Positions 1 through 8,880 of a stretch of DNA of 64,000 nt are shown piece after piece. Position numbers and translations under genes: made by a program. Origin of the DNA: Streptomyces parvus (lineage in GTDB: Bacteria; Actinomycetota; Actinomycetes; Streptomycetales; Streptomycetaceae); the NCBI RefSeq assembly GCF_032121415.1, contig NZ_CP135079.1:4650001-4714000 (forward strand). The letters are read 5' to 3'. The first letter of the stretch is position 1; every line of letters begins with the position of its first letter. Under the pieces are notes generated by a model. It was not told the origin of the DNA and made no database searches. It worked only from the letters and a program-made list of their open reading frames with translations.

Positions 1-716
1 CCGCGCCCTCTCCGCTGGACGGTTTCGGGTACCTTCCCGCCACCCACGGCTCCACCGCCGTGCTGCGCGGCGGGGCCGCCTCCGGTTCGGTCTTCCGCAT
101 ACACGAGGTGAGCCGTGACGCGGACCGCTCGCCCTGGCGCGGGCGGCGCTTCGCGTTCGCCGCGGCCAGCGCCGTCTCCCTCGCGGCCATCGCGCTGGGC
201 GGCACCCTGCCGCTGGACTCAGGCCCCGAATCCTCCCTGCGCGCCGAGGGCGCCGGGAACAACGTCACCCCGCTCGACGCCGAGACCCGCGCCGAGAACG
301 GCGCCCGGGCGGTCAGCCGCCGGGGCGGCGGAGCCCTCGCGGTGACCGGCGACGTCCGGGTGGCCGAGCAGCCGGGCTCCAGCAGCCCGAAGAGCGGGAC
401 GAACGCCGTGCCCCCGTCGCTCTCCGGGACGAACCCGGGGGTTCTGGCCGTCACCTCGCCGGTGAACCGGCAGGGGCCGCCGACCGCACCGCCGCTGTTC
501 GGCGCTTCGGCCTCGGGCGGACATCCGTTCATGCTCCCCGTGCTGAACGTGTCCGTGCCGCCGCTGATACGCCCGGCGACCTCCGGCACCCCGCTGCTCG
601 CGGCGGCGCTCGGCAGCGGGGCGGTGCCGAAGACGGTTCCCTCCTCGCTGTCCTCGGGGCCGCCCCCGGGCCCGCCCGCCAACGATCTGACGAGCCCGCT
701 TTCCCCCCGCCCCTGA
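1..716 (+). CDS. C-terminal part of a membrane protein, probable anti-sigma factor
   Basis: The reading frame is open from the first bases of the window, so the N-terminus lies outside it; the GTG at 60 is unlikely to be the start. A short basic stretch precedes one hydrophobic segment (about nt 147-210). A long extracytoplasmic Pro/Ser/Gly/Ala-rich region of low complexity follows. A one-pass protein with a disordered outer domain directly before an HtrA-type protease gene fits the Streptomyces pattern of ECF sigma factor, anti-sigma factor and protease. That role is inferred from context, because any zinc-binding anti-sigma domain would be in the missing part. The stop lies 92 nt before the protease start, so co-transcription is plausible. 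Confidence 0.55.
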   Translation, partial: APSPLDGFGYLPATHGSTAVLRGGAASGSVFRIHEVSRDADRSPWRGRRFAFAAASAVSLAAIALGGTLPLDSGPESSLRAEGAGNNVTPLDAETRAENGARAVSRRGGGALAVTGDVRVAEQPGSSSPKSGTNAVPPSLSGTNPGVLAVTSPVNRQGPPTAPPLFGASASGGHPFMLPVLNVSVPPLIRPATSGTPLLAAALGSGAVPKTVPSSLSSGPPPGPPANDLTSPLSPRP

Positions 717-808
717 CGGGACCCTGCGCAGGGTTTCGCAAACCTGGTTGAATTCCGGTGAGGGACGCCTCTGGGGGGCGTACGACAGAGGCCAGTTGCG
801 GGGAGAAC

Positions 809-2704
809 ATGGACGACGGGAAGCCCACCGGGCCGCAGGCGAAGTGGTGGAGCCGCCCCACGGCGAGGCGCGCCGCCCACCCGGGGCCGGACAGCGGCCC
901 GGCCCCCGCGGACGCTCCGCATCCGGAGGAGCCCGCCCGGGCCGTTCCGGCATCGGCAGTCCCGGCTCCGGCCGCGGCTGACTCGGCTTCCGCATCGGCT
1001 CCGGCCGCCCCGGACCAGGCGCCGCCCGCTCCGGTTCGTGCGGCCCAGGACCAGGCGCCCGTCCCGGCTTCGGCTGCCCAGGACGCGGTGCCGGCCGCCC
1101 CGGGACCTCGGCCGTCCGGGCAGCCGCTGCACGAGCCCGATGAGTACGGCACCCCGCCCTACGGCGGCCCCGGTCCCTGGGCGCCGGCCCCGCCGGTGCA
1201 GCGGCCTACCCCGGCCCACGGCACCGTCGTACCGCCGGGTGCCGGCCGGCCCTCCCCCCAGTACGCCGGGACGAACGGTGCCGGAATCCCGGCCCCGGCG
1301 TCGCCCCCCGCACCGCACCCCGCGCCCGCCGACGGCCACACGCCCCCGCACGCCCAGCCCACCGGAGGCTTCGCGGCCCCGCAGCCCGCGCACGCCGACG
1401 CCTTCACGCCACCGCACTCCCAGCCCCACGCGAACGCCCCGCACACGGCCGCGCACGGGCAGCAGCCCGCTCACCCGGCCCCCGGTGGGCGGCACCAGCA
1501 GACGCAGTGGCTCCAGTACGACCCCTGGGGCGCTCCGGGGCAGCCGCTCACCCGGCCCGGCCCGCCCGAGGGCGCCGGGGCCGGGCGGAAGAAGAAGCGA
1601 CGCGGCGGGGCGTTCGTCGGGGTGCTCCTGCTGGCCCTGGTCGCCAGCGGCATCGGCGGCGGAGTCGGCGCGTACATCGAGCGCAACGGCGGGCTGACCA
1701 CCGTCGAACTGCCCCAGGCCGGCCGCGACAACGGCGACCGGGCCCCCGACAGCGTCGCGGGCATCGCCGCCAGCGCCCTGCCCAGCGTGGTCACCCTGCA
1801 CGTCAGCGGCACCGCCGAGTCCGGCACCGGCACCGGCTTCGTCCTCGACGGCCAAGGCCACATCCTCACCAACAACCACGTCGTCGCCCCGGCCGGGTCC
1901 AGCGGCGACATCACCGTCACGTTCAGCACCGGCGAGACGGCCTCCGCCGAACTCGTCGGCAAGGACAGCGGCTACGACCTCGCGGTCGTCCGGGTCCGCG
2001 GGGTCTCCGGCCTCAAGCCCCTGCCCCTGGGCAACTCCGACAACGTCCGGGTCGGTGACCCCGTGGTGGCCATCGGCGCCCCCTTCGACCTGTCCAACAC
2101 GGTGACCTCGGGCATCATCAGCGCCAAGCAGCGGCCGATCACCGCAGGCGGCGAGAAGGGCGACGGCAGCGACATCAGCTACGTCGACGCCCTCCAGACC
2201 GACGCCCCGATCAACCCGGGCAACTCCGGCGGCCCCCTCGTCGACTCCCGGGCCCACGTCATCGGCATCAACAGCGCCATCCGCGCGGCCGACAGCGGCG
2301 GAGGCCCCGAGTCCGGCGGCCAGTCCGGCTCCATCGGCCTCGGCTTCGCGATACCCATCAACCAGGGCAAGCGCGTCGCCGAGGAGCTGATCAGCACCGG
2401 CAAGGCCACCCACCCGGTGATCGGCGTCACGCTGGACATGAAGTACACCGGCGACGGGGCCAAGGTCGGCGCCAAGGGCGCCGACGGCGGGCCCGCCGTC
2501 GCCGAGGACGGCCCCGCGGACAAGGCGGGCATCAAGTCCGGCGACGTCATCACGCAGGTCGAGGGCCAGCGCGTGCACAGCGGCGAGGAGCTGATCGTGA
2601 AGATCCGGGCCCACCGCCCCGGCGACGACCTCGACCTCAAGCTGACCCGCGACGGCGAGGAACGGACCGTGACCCTGAAGCTCGGCTCGGCGAGCGGCGC
2701 GTGA
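809..2704 (+). CDS. htrA: HtrA/DegP-type membrane-anchored serine protease with PDZ domain
   Basis: This 631-residue protein should degrade or process misfolded proteins at the outer face of the membrane. Residues 1-260 are a Pro/Ala/His-rich cytoplasmic tail of low complexity. A transmembrane helix follows at about 266-290. The trypsin-like domain has the complete triad: His357 in NNHVV, Asp390 in YDLAVV and Ser473 in NPGNSGGPL. A PDZ domain occupies about 535-630. The ATG at 809 was chosen because GGGGAG lies just upstream; an in-frame GTG at 758 has no comparable ribosome site. Spacing of the triad matches DegP. It probably shares a transcript with the upstream membrane protein. The substrate is unknown. 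Confidence 0.93.
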   Translation: MDDGKPTGPQAKWWSRPTARRAAHPGPDSGPAPADAPHPEEPARAVPASAVPAPAAADSASASAPAAPDQAPPAPVRAAQDQAPVPASAAQDAVPAAPGPRPSGQPLHEPDEYGTPPYGGPGPWAPAPPVQRPTPAHGTVVPPGAGRPSPQYAGTNGAGIPAPASPPAPHPAPADGHTPPHAQPTGGFAAPQPAHADAFTPPHSQPHANAPHTAAHGQQPAHPAPGGRHQQTQWLQYDPWGAPGQPLTRPGPPEGAGAGRKKKRRGGAFVGVLLLALVASGIGGGVGAYIERNGGLTTVELPQAGRDNGDRAPDSVAGIAASALPSVVTLHVSGTAESGTGTGFVLDGQGHILTNNHVVAPAGSSGDITVTFSTGETASAELVGKDSGYDLAVVRVRGVSGLKPLPLGNSDNVRVGDPVVAIGAPFDLSNTVTSGIISAKQRPITAGGEKGDGSDISYVDALQTDAPINPGNSGGPLVDSRAHVIGINSAIRAADSGGGPESGGQSGSIGLGFAIPINQGKRVAEELISTGKATHPVIGVTLDMKYTGDGAKVGAKGADGGPAVAEDGPADKAGIKSGDVITQVEGQRVHSGEELIVKIRAHRPGDDLDLKLTRDGEERTVTLKLGSASGA

Positions 2705-2835
2705 TCCGGCACGTGCGCGCCACCGCGAGGTACCGCCCGGACACCTTCGACAGGTACCTTTGACCGGTCCGGGCAGCAGGCGGACCCGGGCCGCCATCGC
2801 ACGGAGACCACGCGGAGAACACGAGGAGCAACAAG

Positions 2836-3336
2836 GTGTTCAATGACATAGGCGCACTGGAGCTGCTGACGCTCGGGGTGCTGGCCGTGCTGGTCTTCGG
2901 CCCCGACAAGCTGCCCAAGCTCATCCAGGACGTCACGCGTACCATCCGCAAGATCCGCGAGTTCTCGGACAGCGCCAAGGAAGACATCCGGTCCGAGCTG
3001 GGCCCGCAGTTCAAGGACTTCGAGTTCGAGGACCTCAACCCCAAGACGTTCGTCCGCAAGCAGCTGATGGACGGCAACGACGACCTGGGGCTGAAGGAGA
3101 TCCGCGAGAGCTTCGACCTCCGCAAGGACCTGGCCGACGTCACCGACGCGGTCAACGGCCGCACCCCGGCGGCGTCCGATACCGCCAACAGTGCGGCGAA
3201 CGGCTCTGCGGGCGCGTCGTCCGGCGCCCCCTCCACCAGCCTCACCAAGACCGGCGACACCGCTCCTGACCTGCTGAAGAAGGCTCCCGCGCCGGCTCAG
3301 CCCGAGCGCCCGCCGTTCGACTCCGACGCCACCTGA
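2836..3336 (+). CDS. tatB: Sec-independent (Tat) translocase subunit TatB
   Basis: TatB works with TatC as the receptor for folded, twin-arginine-tagged proteins at the cytoplasmic membrane. The 166-residue product has the classic layout: a short polar N-terminus, one transmembrane helix at about residues 7-21 ending in FGPDKLP, then an amphipathic helix and a charged region. The C-terminal third is a variable Ala/Ser/Pro tail. The GTG start follows GAGGAGC at good spacing. tatA and tatC are not in this window, as is usual for Streptomyces, where tatB stands apart next to the htrA gene. Confidence 0.92.
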   Translation: MFNDIGALELLTLGVLAVLVFGPDKLPKLIQDVTRTIRKIREFSDSAKEDIRSELGPQFKDFEFEDLNPKTFVRKQLMDGNDDLGLKEIRESFDLRKDLADVTDAVNGRTPAASDTANSAANGSAGASSGAPSTSLTKTGDTAPDLLKKAPAPAQPERPPFDSDAT

Positions 3337-3462
3337 GCCCCGGTCAATCCCGACTCGTCCGGACGGTATCGCTATTCTCCATCTGTCCGGTTGCGAGGAC
3401 GCCCAAGCCCGCGGGGGGCGGGCAGCTCCGGATCTTGACCGATCGAGGAGGCGGCCGCGCAG

Positions 3463-4134
3463 ATGGAGACGACGAGTCGGAGTGATACGGGCGGTGTCCC
3501 GGGCACGGCCACGGCGGGGGAGGAGCCGCAGGAGGCCCCGGCGGCCCGCCGGGCCGCCGACGGCTACCTGGCGGCGACCTTCCCCTGGTACGGGCTGGAC
3601 GAGGCCTTCACGGGCCCGCGCTGGCTGATGCAGGTCGGCACCGCGGCCGACGGCACCGTGCAGCACGGGGCGACGGGGCACGGTGACGAGCCGTCGGTGA
3701 AGTCGGACGGCTCCGCCGACAAGGAGCGGTTCGCCGCGGTCATCACGGTGGCCGCGAGCCCCGTGCGGCGCAGCGGCGACGGTACGGGCGTGCTGGACGC
3801 CACCACGGTGTCCTCGGCGGCCTGGCTCGCGGGCTCCGGCCTGCTGGCGTACACCTGGCCGCCGCAGATGGACCACACCCTGCGCGACGACTGGCTGGAC
3901 CAGCAGACCGAGACGGCCTTCACCCTCGCCGACGACCTCGGCAGCGCGCCCTGGACGACGCTCTCCCTGCCGGTGGACGGGGTTCCGGTGGAGTTCCACT
4001 ACCGCGAGTCCGAGTTCGGCTGGGTCCTCGCCGGATCCGCCCACGAGGGCGTGCACATCGGGGCCTACGGCCGGGGGATGAGCGCGTACGGCCTCGGCTT
4101 CGCGGTCATCAAGGACATCGAGACGTACGCGTAA
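3463..4134 (+). CDS. Conserved hypothetical protein, soluble
   Basis: I do not recognise a family in this 223-residue product. It has no signal peptide or membrane segment. About 30 disordered N-terminal residues precede a folded-looking domain with many aromatic residues (several Trp and Tyr, for example in FPWYGLDEAF and YTWPPQM), ending in GYGRGMSAYGLGFAVIKDIE-like glycine-rich sequence. The start is the ATG after GAGGAGG, a strong ribosome site. It faces mrp convergently across a strong hairpin terminator. A TATCGC/TATTCT-rich stretch about 95 nt upstream could hold its promoter, making it independent of tatB. Confidence 0.7.
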   Translation: METTSRSDTGGVPGTATAGEEPQEAPAARRAADGYLAATFPWYGLDEAFTGPRWLMQVGTAADGTVQHGATGHGDEPSVKSDGSADKERFAAVITVAASPVRRSGDGTGVLDATTVSSAAWLAGSGLLAYTWPPQMDHTLRDDWLDQQTETAFTLADDLGSAPWTTLSLPVDGVPVEFHYRESEFGWVLAGSAHEGVHIGAYGRGMSAYGLGFAVIKDIETYA

Positions 4135-4167
4135 CGACGGCGACGTCGAGAAGCACGACACGCACGC

Positions 4168-4204
4168 GACAGGGCGGGCCGGATGACCACCGGCCCGCCC
4201 TGTC
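4168..4204. terminator. Bidirectional hairpin terminator
   Basis: A perfect 15-bp stem (GACAGGGCGGGCCGG and its complement) with a 7-nt loop sits between the convergent hypothetical gene and mrp. There is no long U-run, as is common for Streptomyces terminators. Confidence 0.75.
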
Positions 4205-4227
4205 GTCCGTGCGCACGCGCGGACGTG

Positions 4228-5361
4228 TCAGAACTTGTTGCGCGGGGTGATCCCCAGCGACATGCCCGACAGACCGCGCTGACGGCCGCCCAGCTTCTGT
4301 GCGATCGCCCGCAGCGCGCTGCCGGCCGGAGAGTCGGGGTCGGACAGGACGACCGGCTTGCCCTCGTCCCCGCCCTCGCGCAGCCGTACGTCGATCGGGA
4401 TCGAGCCCAGCACCGGAACCTCGGCACCGACCGTCCGCGTCAGCCCCTCGGCGACCCTTGCGCCGCCGCCCGAGCCGAACACGTCGACCATCTCGTCGCA
4501 GTGCGGGCACGGCATGCCCGACATGTTCTCCACCACACCGACGATCTTCTGGTGGGTCTGCACGGCGATCGAACCGGCCCGCTCGGCCACCTCGGCCGCC
4601 GCCTGCTGCGGGGTCGTGACGACCAGGATCTCCGCGTTCGGCACGAGCTGCGCCACCGAGATCGCGATGTCGCCGGTGCCCGGCGGCAGGTCCAGCAGCA
4701 GGACGTCCAGGTCGCCCCAGTACACATCGGCGAGGAACTGCTGGAGCGCCCGGTGCAGCATCGGGCCGCGCCAGACCACGGGCGCGTTGCCCGGGGTGAA
4801 CATGCCGATGGAGATGACCTTCACGCCGTGCGAGGACGGCGGCATGATCATGTTCTCGACCTGGGTGGGCTTGCCGTCCGCGCCCAGCATCCGGGGCACG
4901 CTGTGCCCGTAGATGTCGGCGTCCACGACGCCGACCTTCAGCCCGTCGGCCGCCATCGCAGCGGCGAGGTTCACCGTCACCGAGGACTTGCCGACGCCGC
5001 CCTTGCCCGAGGCGACCGCGTACACCCGGGTCAGCGAGCCGGGCTGGGCGAAGGGCACCTCGCGCTCGGCGGTGCCGCCGCGCAGCGCGCTCGCCAGCTC
5101 CTTGCGCTGTTCGTCGCTCATGACGTCGAGGGTCACCTCGACGCGCGAGACGCCCTCGACCCGGGCGACCGCCTCGGTCACGTTCCGGGTGATCGTGTCG
5201 CGCATCGGGCAGCCGGAGACCGTGAGGTACACGGTGACAGCGACTACACCGTCAGGATCGATCTCGACCGATTTCACCATGCCCAGCTCGGTGATCGGGC
5301 GGTGGATCTCCGGGTCGTTCACTGTCGACAGTGCCTCAAGCACCGCGTCTTCCGTAGCCAT
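4228..5361 (-). CDS. mrp: Mrp/ApbC-family iron-sulfur cluster carrier ATPase
   Basis: Mrp proteins are cytoplasmic P-loop NTPases thought to carry and deliver Fe-S clusters. The N-terminal 90 residues form a MIP18/DUF59 domain with a conserved Cys in SGCPMR. The deviant Walker A GKGGVGKS is at residues 119-126. The cluster-binding CPHC motif is at 285-288. The product is 377 residues. The start is the ATG at 5361; a longer frame from 5424 exists but overlaps the upstream gene region and has no better signal. TAACAT lies 7 nt upstream of the ATG, so the transcript may be leaderless. The neighbouring upstream gene on the same strand ends 43 nt before it. Confidence 0.93.
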   Translation of the reverse strand: MATEDAVLEALSTVNDPEIHRPITELGMVKSVEIDPDGVVAVTVYLTVSGCPMRDTITRNVTEAVARVEGVSRVEVTLDVMSDEQRKELASALRGGTAEREVPFAQPGSLTRVYAVASGKGGVGKSSVTVNLAAAMAADGLKVGVVDADIYGHSVPRMLGADGKPTQVENMIMPPSSHGVKVISIGMFTPGNAPVVWRGPMLHRALQQFLADVYWGDLDVLLLDLPPGTGDIAISVAQLVPNAEILVVTTPQQAAAEVAERAGSIAVQTHQKIVGVVENMSGMPCPHCDEMVDVFGSGGGARVAEGLTRTVGAEVPVLGSIPIDVRLREGGDEGKPVVLSDPDSPAGSALRAIAQKLGGRQRGLSGMSLGITPRNKF

Positions 5362-5404
5362 ACGGACGATGTTACGGCGCGCGGGCCTACGGACGGGTAG
5401 CCCG

Positions 5405-5965
5405 TCAGCGGTCGCCTTCGTCACTCTCGGCCGAAAACAGCACCTGCCGCTCCTCCATGTCCTTCACCATGTCCTGGAGCTCCGAGCGGATCCAGTCCCG
5501 GGTGGCGACCTCGCCGAGGCCCATCCGCAGGGCCGCGATCTCCCGTGTCAGGTACTCGGTGTCGGCGATGGAGCGCTCGTTCTGCTTGCGGTCCTGCTCG
5601 TGCGTGACCCGGTCGCGGTCGTCCTGGCGGTTCTGCGCGAGGAGGATCAGCGGCGCGGCGTACGAGGCCTGGAGCGAGAGCATCAGCGTCAGGAAGATGA
5701 ACGGGTACTGGTCGAACCGCAGGTCCTTCGGCGCGAAGATGTTCCACAGCACCCAGACGATGATGATCAGCGTCATCCAGACGATGAACCGCCCGGTCCC
5801 CAGGAACCGCGCGATCCGCTCCGAGAACCGGCCGAACGCCTCCGGGTCGTACTCCGGCAGCAGCCGTCGGCGCGGTGCCTTCGGCTGGTCCAGCCGGGTG
5901 CGCGGGGGCCGCACCAGACCGGAGGAACCGGTCGAGGAGGCCTTCGCCCGCTCATCGCCCGCCAC
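5405..5965 (-). CDS. DUF1003 family membrane protein
   Basis: This 186-residue protein has a basic, Pro-rich N-terminus of about 45 residues, two transmembrane helices (about 58-77 and 88-110) and a charged, probably coiled-coil C-terminus rich in Gln, Asp and Arg. This is the DUF1003 pattern; the function of the family is not established. Its start overlaps the end of the MgtE_N/CBS gene by 14 nt, which implies translational coupling. Together with that gene and the nearby corA it suggests a role linked to magnesium or the membrane, which is inference only. Confidence 0.88.
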   Translation of the reverse strand: MAGDERAKASSTGSSGLVRPPRTRLDQPKAPRRRLLPEYDPEAFGRFSERIARFLGTGRFIVWMTLIIIVWVLWNIFAPKDLRFDQYPFIFLTLMLSLQASYAAPLILLAQNRQDDRDRVTHEQDRKQNERSIADTEYLTREIAALRMGLGEVATRDWIRSELQDMVKDMEERQVLFSAESDEGDR

Positions 5966-7238
5966 GGCCGACCCCCTCCTCCCCGTGCAGATCCGTCAGG
6001 TCCGTCTCACGCCAGTCGTCCGGCAGCAGATGGTCCAGGACGTCGTCCACGGTCACCGCGCCCAGCAGCGAACCGCTCTCGTCCACGACCGGGGCCGACA
6101 CCATGTTGTACGCGGCCAGATAGCTGGTGACCAGCGGCAGCGGGGTGTCCGGCGGCAGCGGCACCAGGTCGCTGTCGACGATCGAGCTGACCAGGGTGAA
6201 CGGCGGGTCGCGCAGCAGCCGCTGGAAGTGCACCGTGCCCAGGTACTTGCCCGTCGGGGTCTCGTCCGGCGAGCGGCACACGTAGACCTGCGCCGCCAGC
6301 GCGGGCGACAGGTCCGCCTGCCGCACCCGGGCCAGCGCGTCCGCCACCGTGGCGTCCGGGCGCAGCACGATCGGCTCGGTCGTCATCAGACCGCCCGCCG
6401 TCCGCTCCTCGTACGCCATCAGGCGGCGTACGTCGGCGGCGTCGTCCGGCCGCATCAGCGCCAGCAGCCGTTCCTTGTCCTCCTCCGGCAGCTCCGAGAG
6501 CAGGTCCGCCGCGTCGTCGGGGTCCATCGCCTCCAGGACGTCGGCGGCCCGCTCCTCGGCGAGCTTGCCGATGATCTCCACCTGGTCGTCCTCGGGCAGC
6601 TCCTCCAGGACGTCGGCGAGCCGGTCGTCGTCCAGGGCCGCGGCCACCTCCACCCGGCGCTTGGGCGAGAGGTGGTGCAGGGCGTTGGCCACATCGGTGG
6701 GCCGCAGCCGCTCGAACGTGGCGACCAGGTTCTCCGCGCCCTGCCCGTGCTCCTCCAGCGAGAAGCCGCTGACCGCCGACCACTCCACCGTCAGCGTCTC
6801 GCCCTTGCGGCGCAGCGCCCCGCCGCGCCCCTTGCGGACGAAGTACTTGTCGATCTCCCAGTCGCGGCGGGCCGGCAGCTGCTGGATGGCCACGTCCAGG
6901 ACGGTGACCTCCTCGTCGTCCTCCACCAGCCGGACCCGCCGGTCCAGGAACTCGCCGAGGACGAGCCGCTCGGTGGGCCGCTGCTCGAAGCGCCGCATGT
7001 TGACGACGCCGGTGGTGATGACCTGGCCGGACTCGACGCCCGTCACCCGGGTCATCGGCAGGAAGATCCGCCGGCGGCTGATCACCTCGACCACCAGGCC
7101 CAGGATGCGCGGCGGACGCCCACCGACCCGCAACATCGCCACCAGGTCGCGGACCCGGCCGACCTGGTCCCCGTTGGGGTCGAAGACGGGCACCCCGGAC
7201 AGGTGGGAGACGAAGACCCTGGGGGTGACCGCAGCCAT
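5952..7238 (-). CDS. Soluble MgtE N-domain and CBS-pair protein without channel domain
   Basis: The 428-residue product contains the sensor half of an MgtE magnesium channel but no membrane part. Residues 1-150 look like a PRC-barrel-type beta domain. An MgtE N-domain of acidic helical repeats (LPEDDQ, MDPDDAADLL, LPEEDKERLL) lies at about 165-275. Two CBS motifs follow at about 280-405. No hydrophobic helices are present, whereas true MgtE has five. In MgtE these domains bind magnesium and gate the pore, so this protein may be a cytosolic magnesium or nucleotide sensor. The ATG follows GGAGGCGGCGG. It is the first gene of an operon with the DUF1003 gene. Confidence 0.88.
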   Translation of the reverse strand: MAAVTPRVFVSHLSGVPVFDPNGDQVGRVRDLVAMLRVGGRPPRILGLVVEVISRRRIFLPMTRVTGVESGQVITTGVVNMRRFEQRPTERLVLGEFLDRRVRLVEDDEEVTVLDVAIQQLPARRDWEIDKYFVRKGRGGALRRKGETLTVEWSAVSGFSLEEHGQGAENLVATFERLRPTDVANALHHLSPKRRVEVAAALDDDRLADVLEELPEDDQVEIIGKLAEERAADVLEAMDPDDAADLLSELPEEDKERLLALMRPDDAADVRRLMAYEERTAGGLMTTEPIVLRPDATVADALARVRQADLSPALAAQVYVCRSPDETPTGKYLGTVHFQRLLRDPPFTLVSSIVDSDLVPLPPDTPLPLVTSYLAAYNMVSAPVVDESGSLLGAVTVDDVLDHLLPDDWRETDLTDLHGEEGVGRGGR

Positions 7239-7504
7239 CCGCCGCCTCCTTCGTCCGTCCGTGTCCGTGTGGTCCCGTATCCGGCCCGGAACCGTTTCGT
7301 CCGGTCCGTGGCCGTGCGTACCCGACCGTCCCGGCCCGCCGTCGCCGACCAGCGGATTTAGCCGGTACGCCGGGATCAGGCTAGCCCGTACCGTCGCGCC
7401 GCGCCCCGGCGGACCCGTCCGTACGGCTGGCTGCCGGACGGCGCGCGCTCCCCGGGTACGCTGCCGTCTGCTACCCCCGATCGCAGTGGAGAGGCAGTGC
7501 GCCC

Positions 7505-8272
7505 GTGACCTCTTTTGCCCCGGCCGTGCGGAATCATCGCCGGACCGCCCTCGCTCTCGTGCTGTGCGGAGGGCTCACCGTGGTCCTGGCCGCCTGCGGC
7601 ACGGAGGAGGACCCGGACAAGGGGACCAACGGCGTCGCCAGACTCTCCGCCGCCCAGATCGACAAGAAGGCCAGAGCGGCGGCGGACGCGGCGAGCGCCG
7701 TACGCCTGTCGGGCACGCTCGTCAGCAAGGGCGGCACCTACCGGCTGGACATGAAGCTCACCGCGAAGGGCGGCATGGGCTCGGTGACCTCGAAGAAGCA
7801 GAGTTTCGCCCTGCTGCGGGTCGAGGACGAGCTCTTCCTCAAGGCGCCCGCCGAGTTCTGGACCCACGAGGGCAGCGGGGGCGAGAGCGAGACCGCCGAC
7901 GTGGCGGCCGCCGACAAGCTGGGCGGAAAGTACGTGAAGGTCCCCGAGGACGACCCCAGCTACCGCCAGCTGCGCGGCTTCACCGACAAGAAGGTCCTGC
8001 TGGACGGGCTCCTCGCACTCCACGGCATGCTCAACAAGGGCGGCCGGGACACCGTCGCCGGGCAGCGCACCATCCAGATCCTCGGCGGCAAGGGGGAGGG
8101 CGGGGCCTTCGACGTCTCGCTGGAGGACCAGCCGTATCCGGTACGGGTGGCCCGGGGCGGCGGCGGGGGTACGGTCTCGCTGGCCGACTGGGGGCAGGCC
8201 TTCCCGCTGGAGGCCCCCGAGGAGGACGACACCGTCGACTACGGCGGCCAGCTCCCCAAGTCCTCCGGCTGA
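7505..8272 (+). CDS. Secreted lipoprotein, LolA/LppX-like fold suspected
   Basis: The 255-residue product begins with a basic n-region and hydrophobic stretch ending in the lipobox VLAAC, with Cys31 as the lipidation site, so it should be anchored on the outer face of the membrane. The mature part has an Ala-rich helix followed by many short beta-type segments (GTLVSKGGTYRLDMKLTAKG and similar). This resembles lipoproteins of the LolA/LppX superfamily, but I cannot assign the family with certainty. The GTG at 7505 follows GGAGAGGCAG. It is transcribed divergently from the MgtE_N/CBS gene; the 266-nt gap holds both promoters and nothing else I can identify. Confidence 0.85.
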   Translation: MTSFAPAVRNHRRTALALVLCGGLTVVLAACGTEEDPDKGTNGVARLSAAQIDKKARAAADAASAVRLSGTLVSKGGTYRLDMKLTAKGGMGSVTSKKQSFALLRVEDELFLKAPAEFWTHEGSGGESETADVAAADKLGGKYVKVPEDDPSYRQLRGFTDKKVLLDGLLALHGMLNKGGRDTVAGQRTIQILGGKGEGGAFDVSLEDQPYPVRVARGGGGGTVSLADWGQAFPLEAPEEDDTVDYGGQLPKSSG

Positions 8273-8278
8273 CCCGGC

Positions 8279-8294
8279 GGCCCCTCGCGGGGCC
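8279..8294. terminator. Short hairpin between convergent genes
   Basis: A 6-bp GGCCCC/GGGGCC stem with a TCGC loop fills the 25-nt gap between the lipoprotein gene and the convergent hypothetical gene. It is weak on its own. Confidence 0.35.
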
Positions 8295-8297
8295 CGC

Positions 8298-8831
8298 TCA
8301 GCTCTTCCGGCGGCGCTTCAACAGCAGCCGGGGGACCGCCGCCGGGACGGGCTCCCGGGTGGTGGCCGCGGTCGGCAGCGGAGCGGCCGCCAGCGAGGCG
8401 TCCGGCAGCGCGGTGCTCACGGTCTCGGGCGTCAGCCGCACCACCGTGCACGCGCGCGCCCACCGCTCGGGCATCGCCTCGGCGTCCGGCGCGTTCAGCC
8501 GCTTGCCCTTCAGCTCGGCGACCGCCGCCTCCCACTCCTCGGAGCGCGGCGCCAGAAAACGTACCGCCGCACTCCAGGCGACGATCCGGCCGCCCTTGTC
8601 CTTGCTGCGTACGGTCACCTCGGCGCGGCCGCCGTCGGCCAGGCCATCGGGCAGCGGCTGCTCGCCGGGACCGCCGCCGACCAGGAGCGCCGCGCCCTCG
8701 TGCCAGACGTGCCAGACGGCACGGGCGGGCCCGGAGCCCCGGACCCAGACCAGGCCCGACTTCTTGGTGGCCTCCTCGGCGAGGGCCCGCTCCAGCAGGC
8801 CGGCGGCGTCGGTCGCGGCGGCGTCAGTCAT
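8298..8831 (-). CDS. Conserved hypothetical protein
   Basis: The 177-residue product has no signal peptide or membrane helix. After a helical N-terminus it shows alternating strands with Trp-rich sequence (VWHVWHEGAALLVGG), then TVRSKDKGGRIVAW, which is compatible with a split beta-barrel of the pyridoxamine-phosphate-oxidase type. That is a guess from pattern, not a confident assignment. TAAGCT lies 6 nt upstream of the ATG and there is no ribosome-binding site, so the mRNA is probably leaderless. corA ends 50 nt upstream on the same strand. Confidence 0.7.
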   Translation of the reverse strand: MTDAAATDAAGLLERALAEEATKKSGLVWVRGSGPARAVWHVWHEGAALLVGGGPGEQPLPDGLADGGRAEVTVRSKDKGGRIVAWSAAVRFLAPRSEEWEAAVAELKGKRLNAPDAEAMPERWARACTVVRLTPETVSTALPDASLAAAPLPTAATTREPVPAAVPRLLLKRRRKS

Positions 8832-8880
8832 GGGGCGAGCTTAGACGGCCTCAGGGCCTCCCATCCGGATCAGGCCGTGC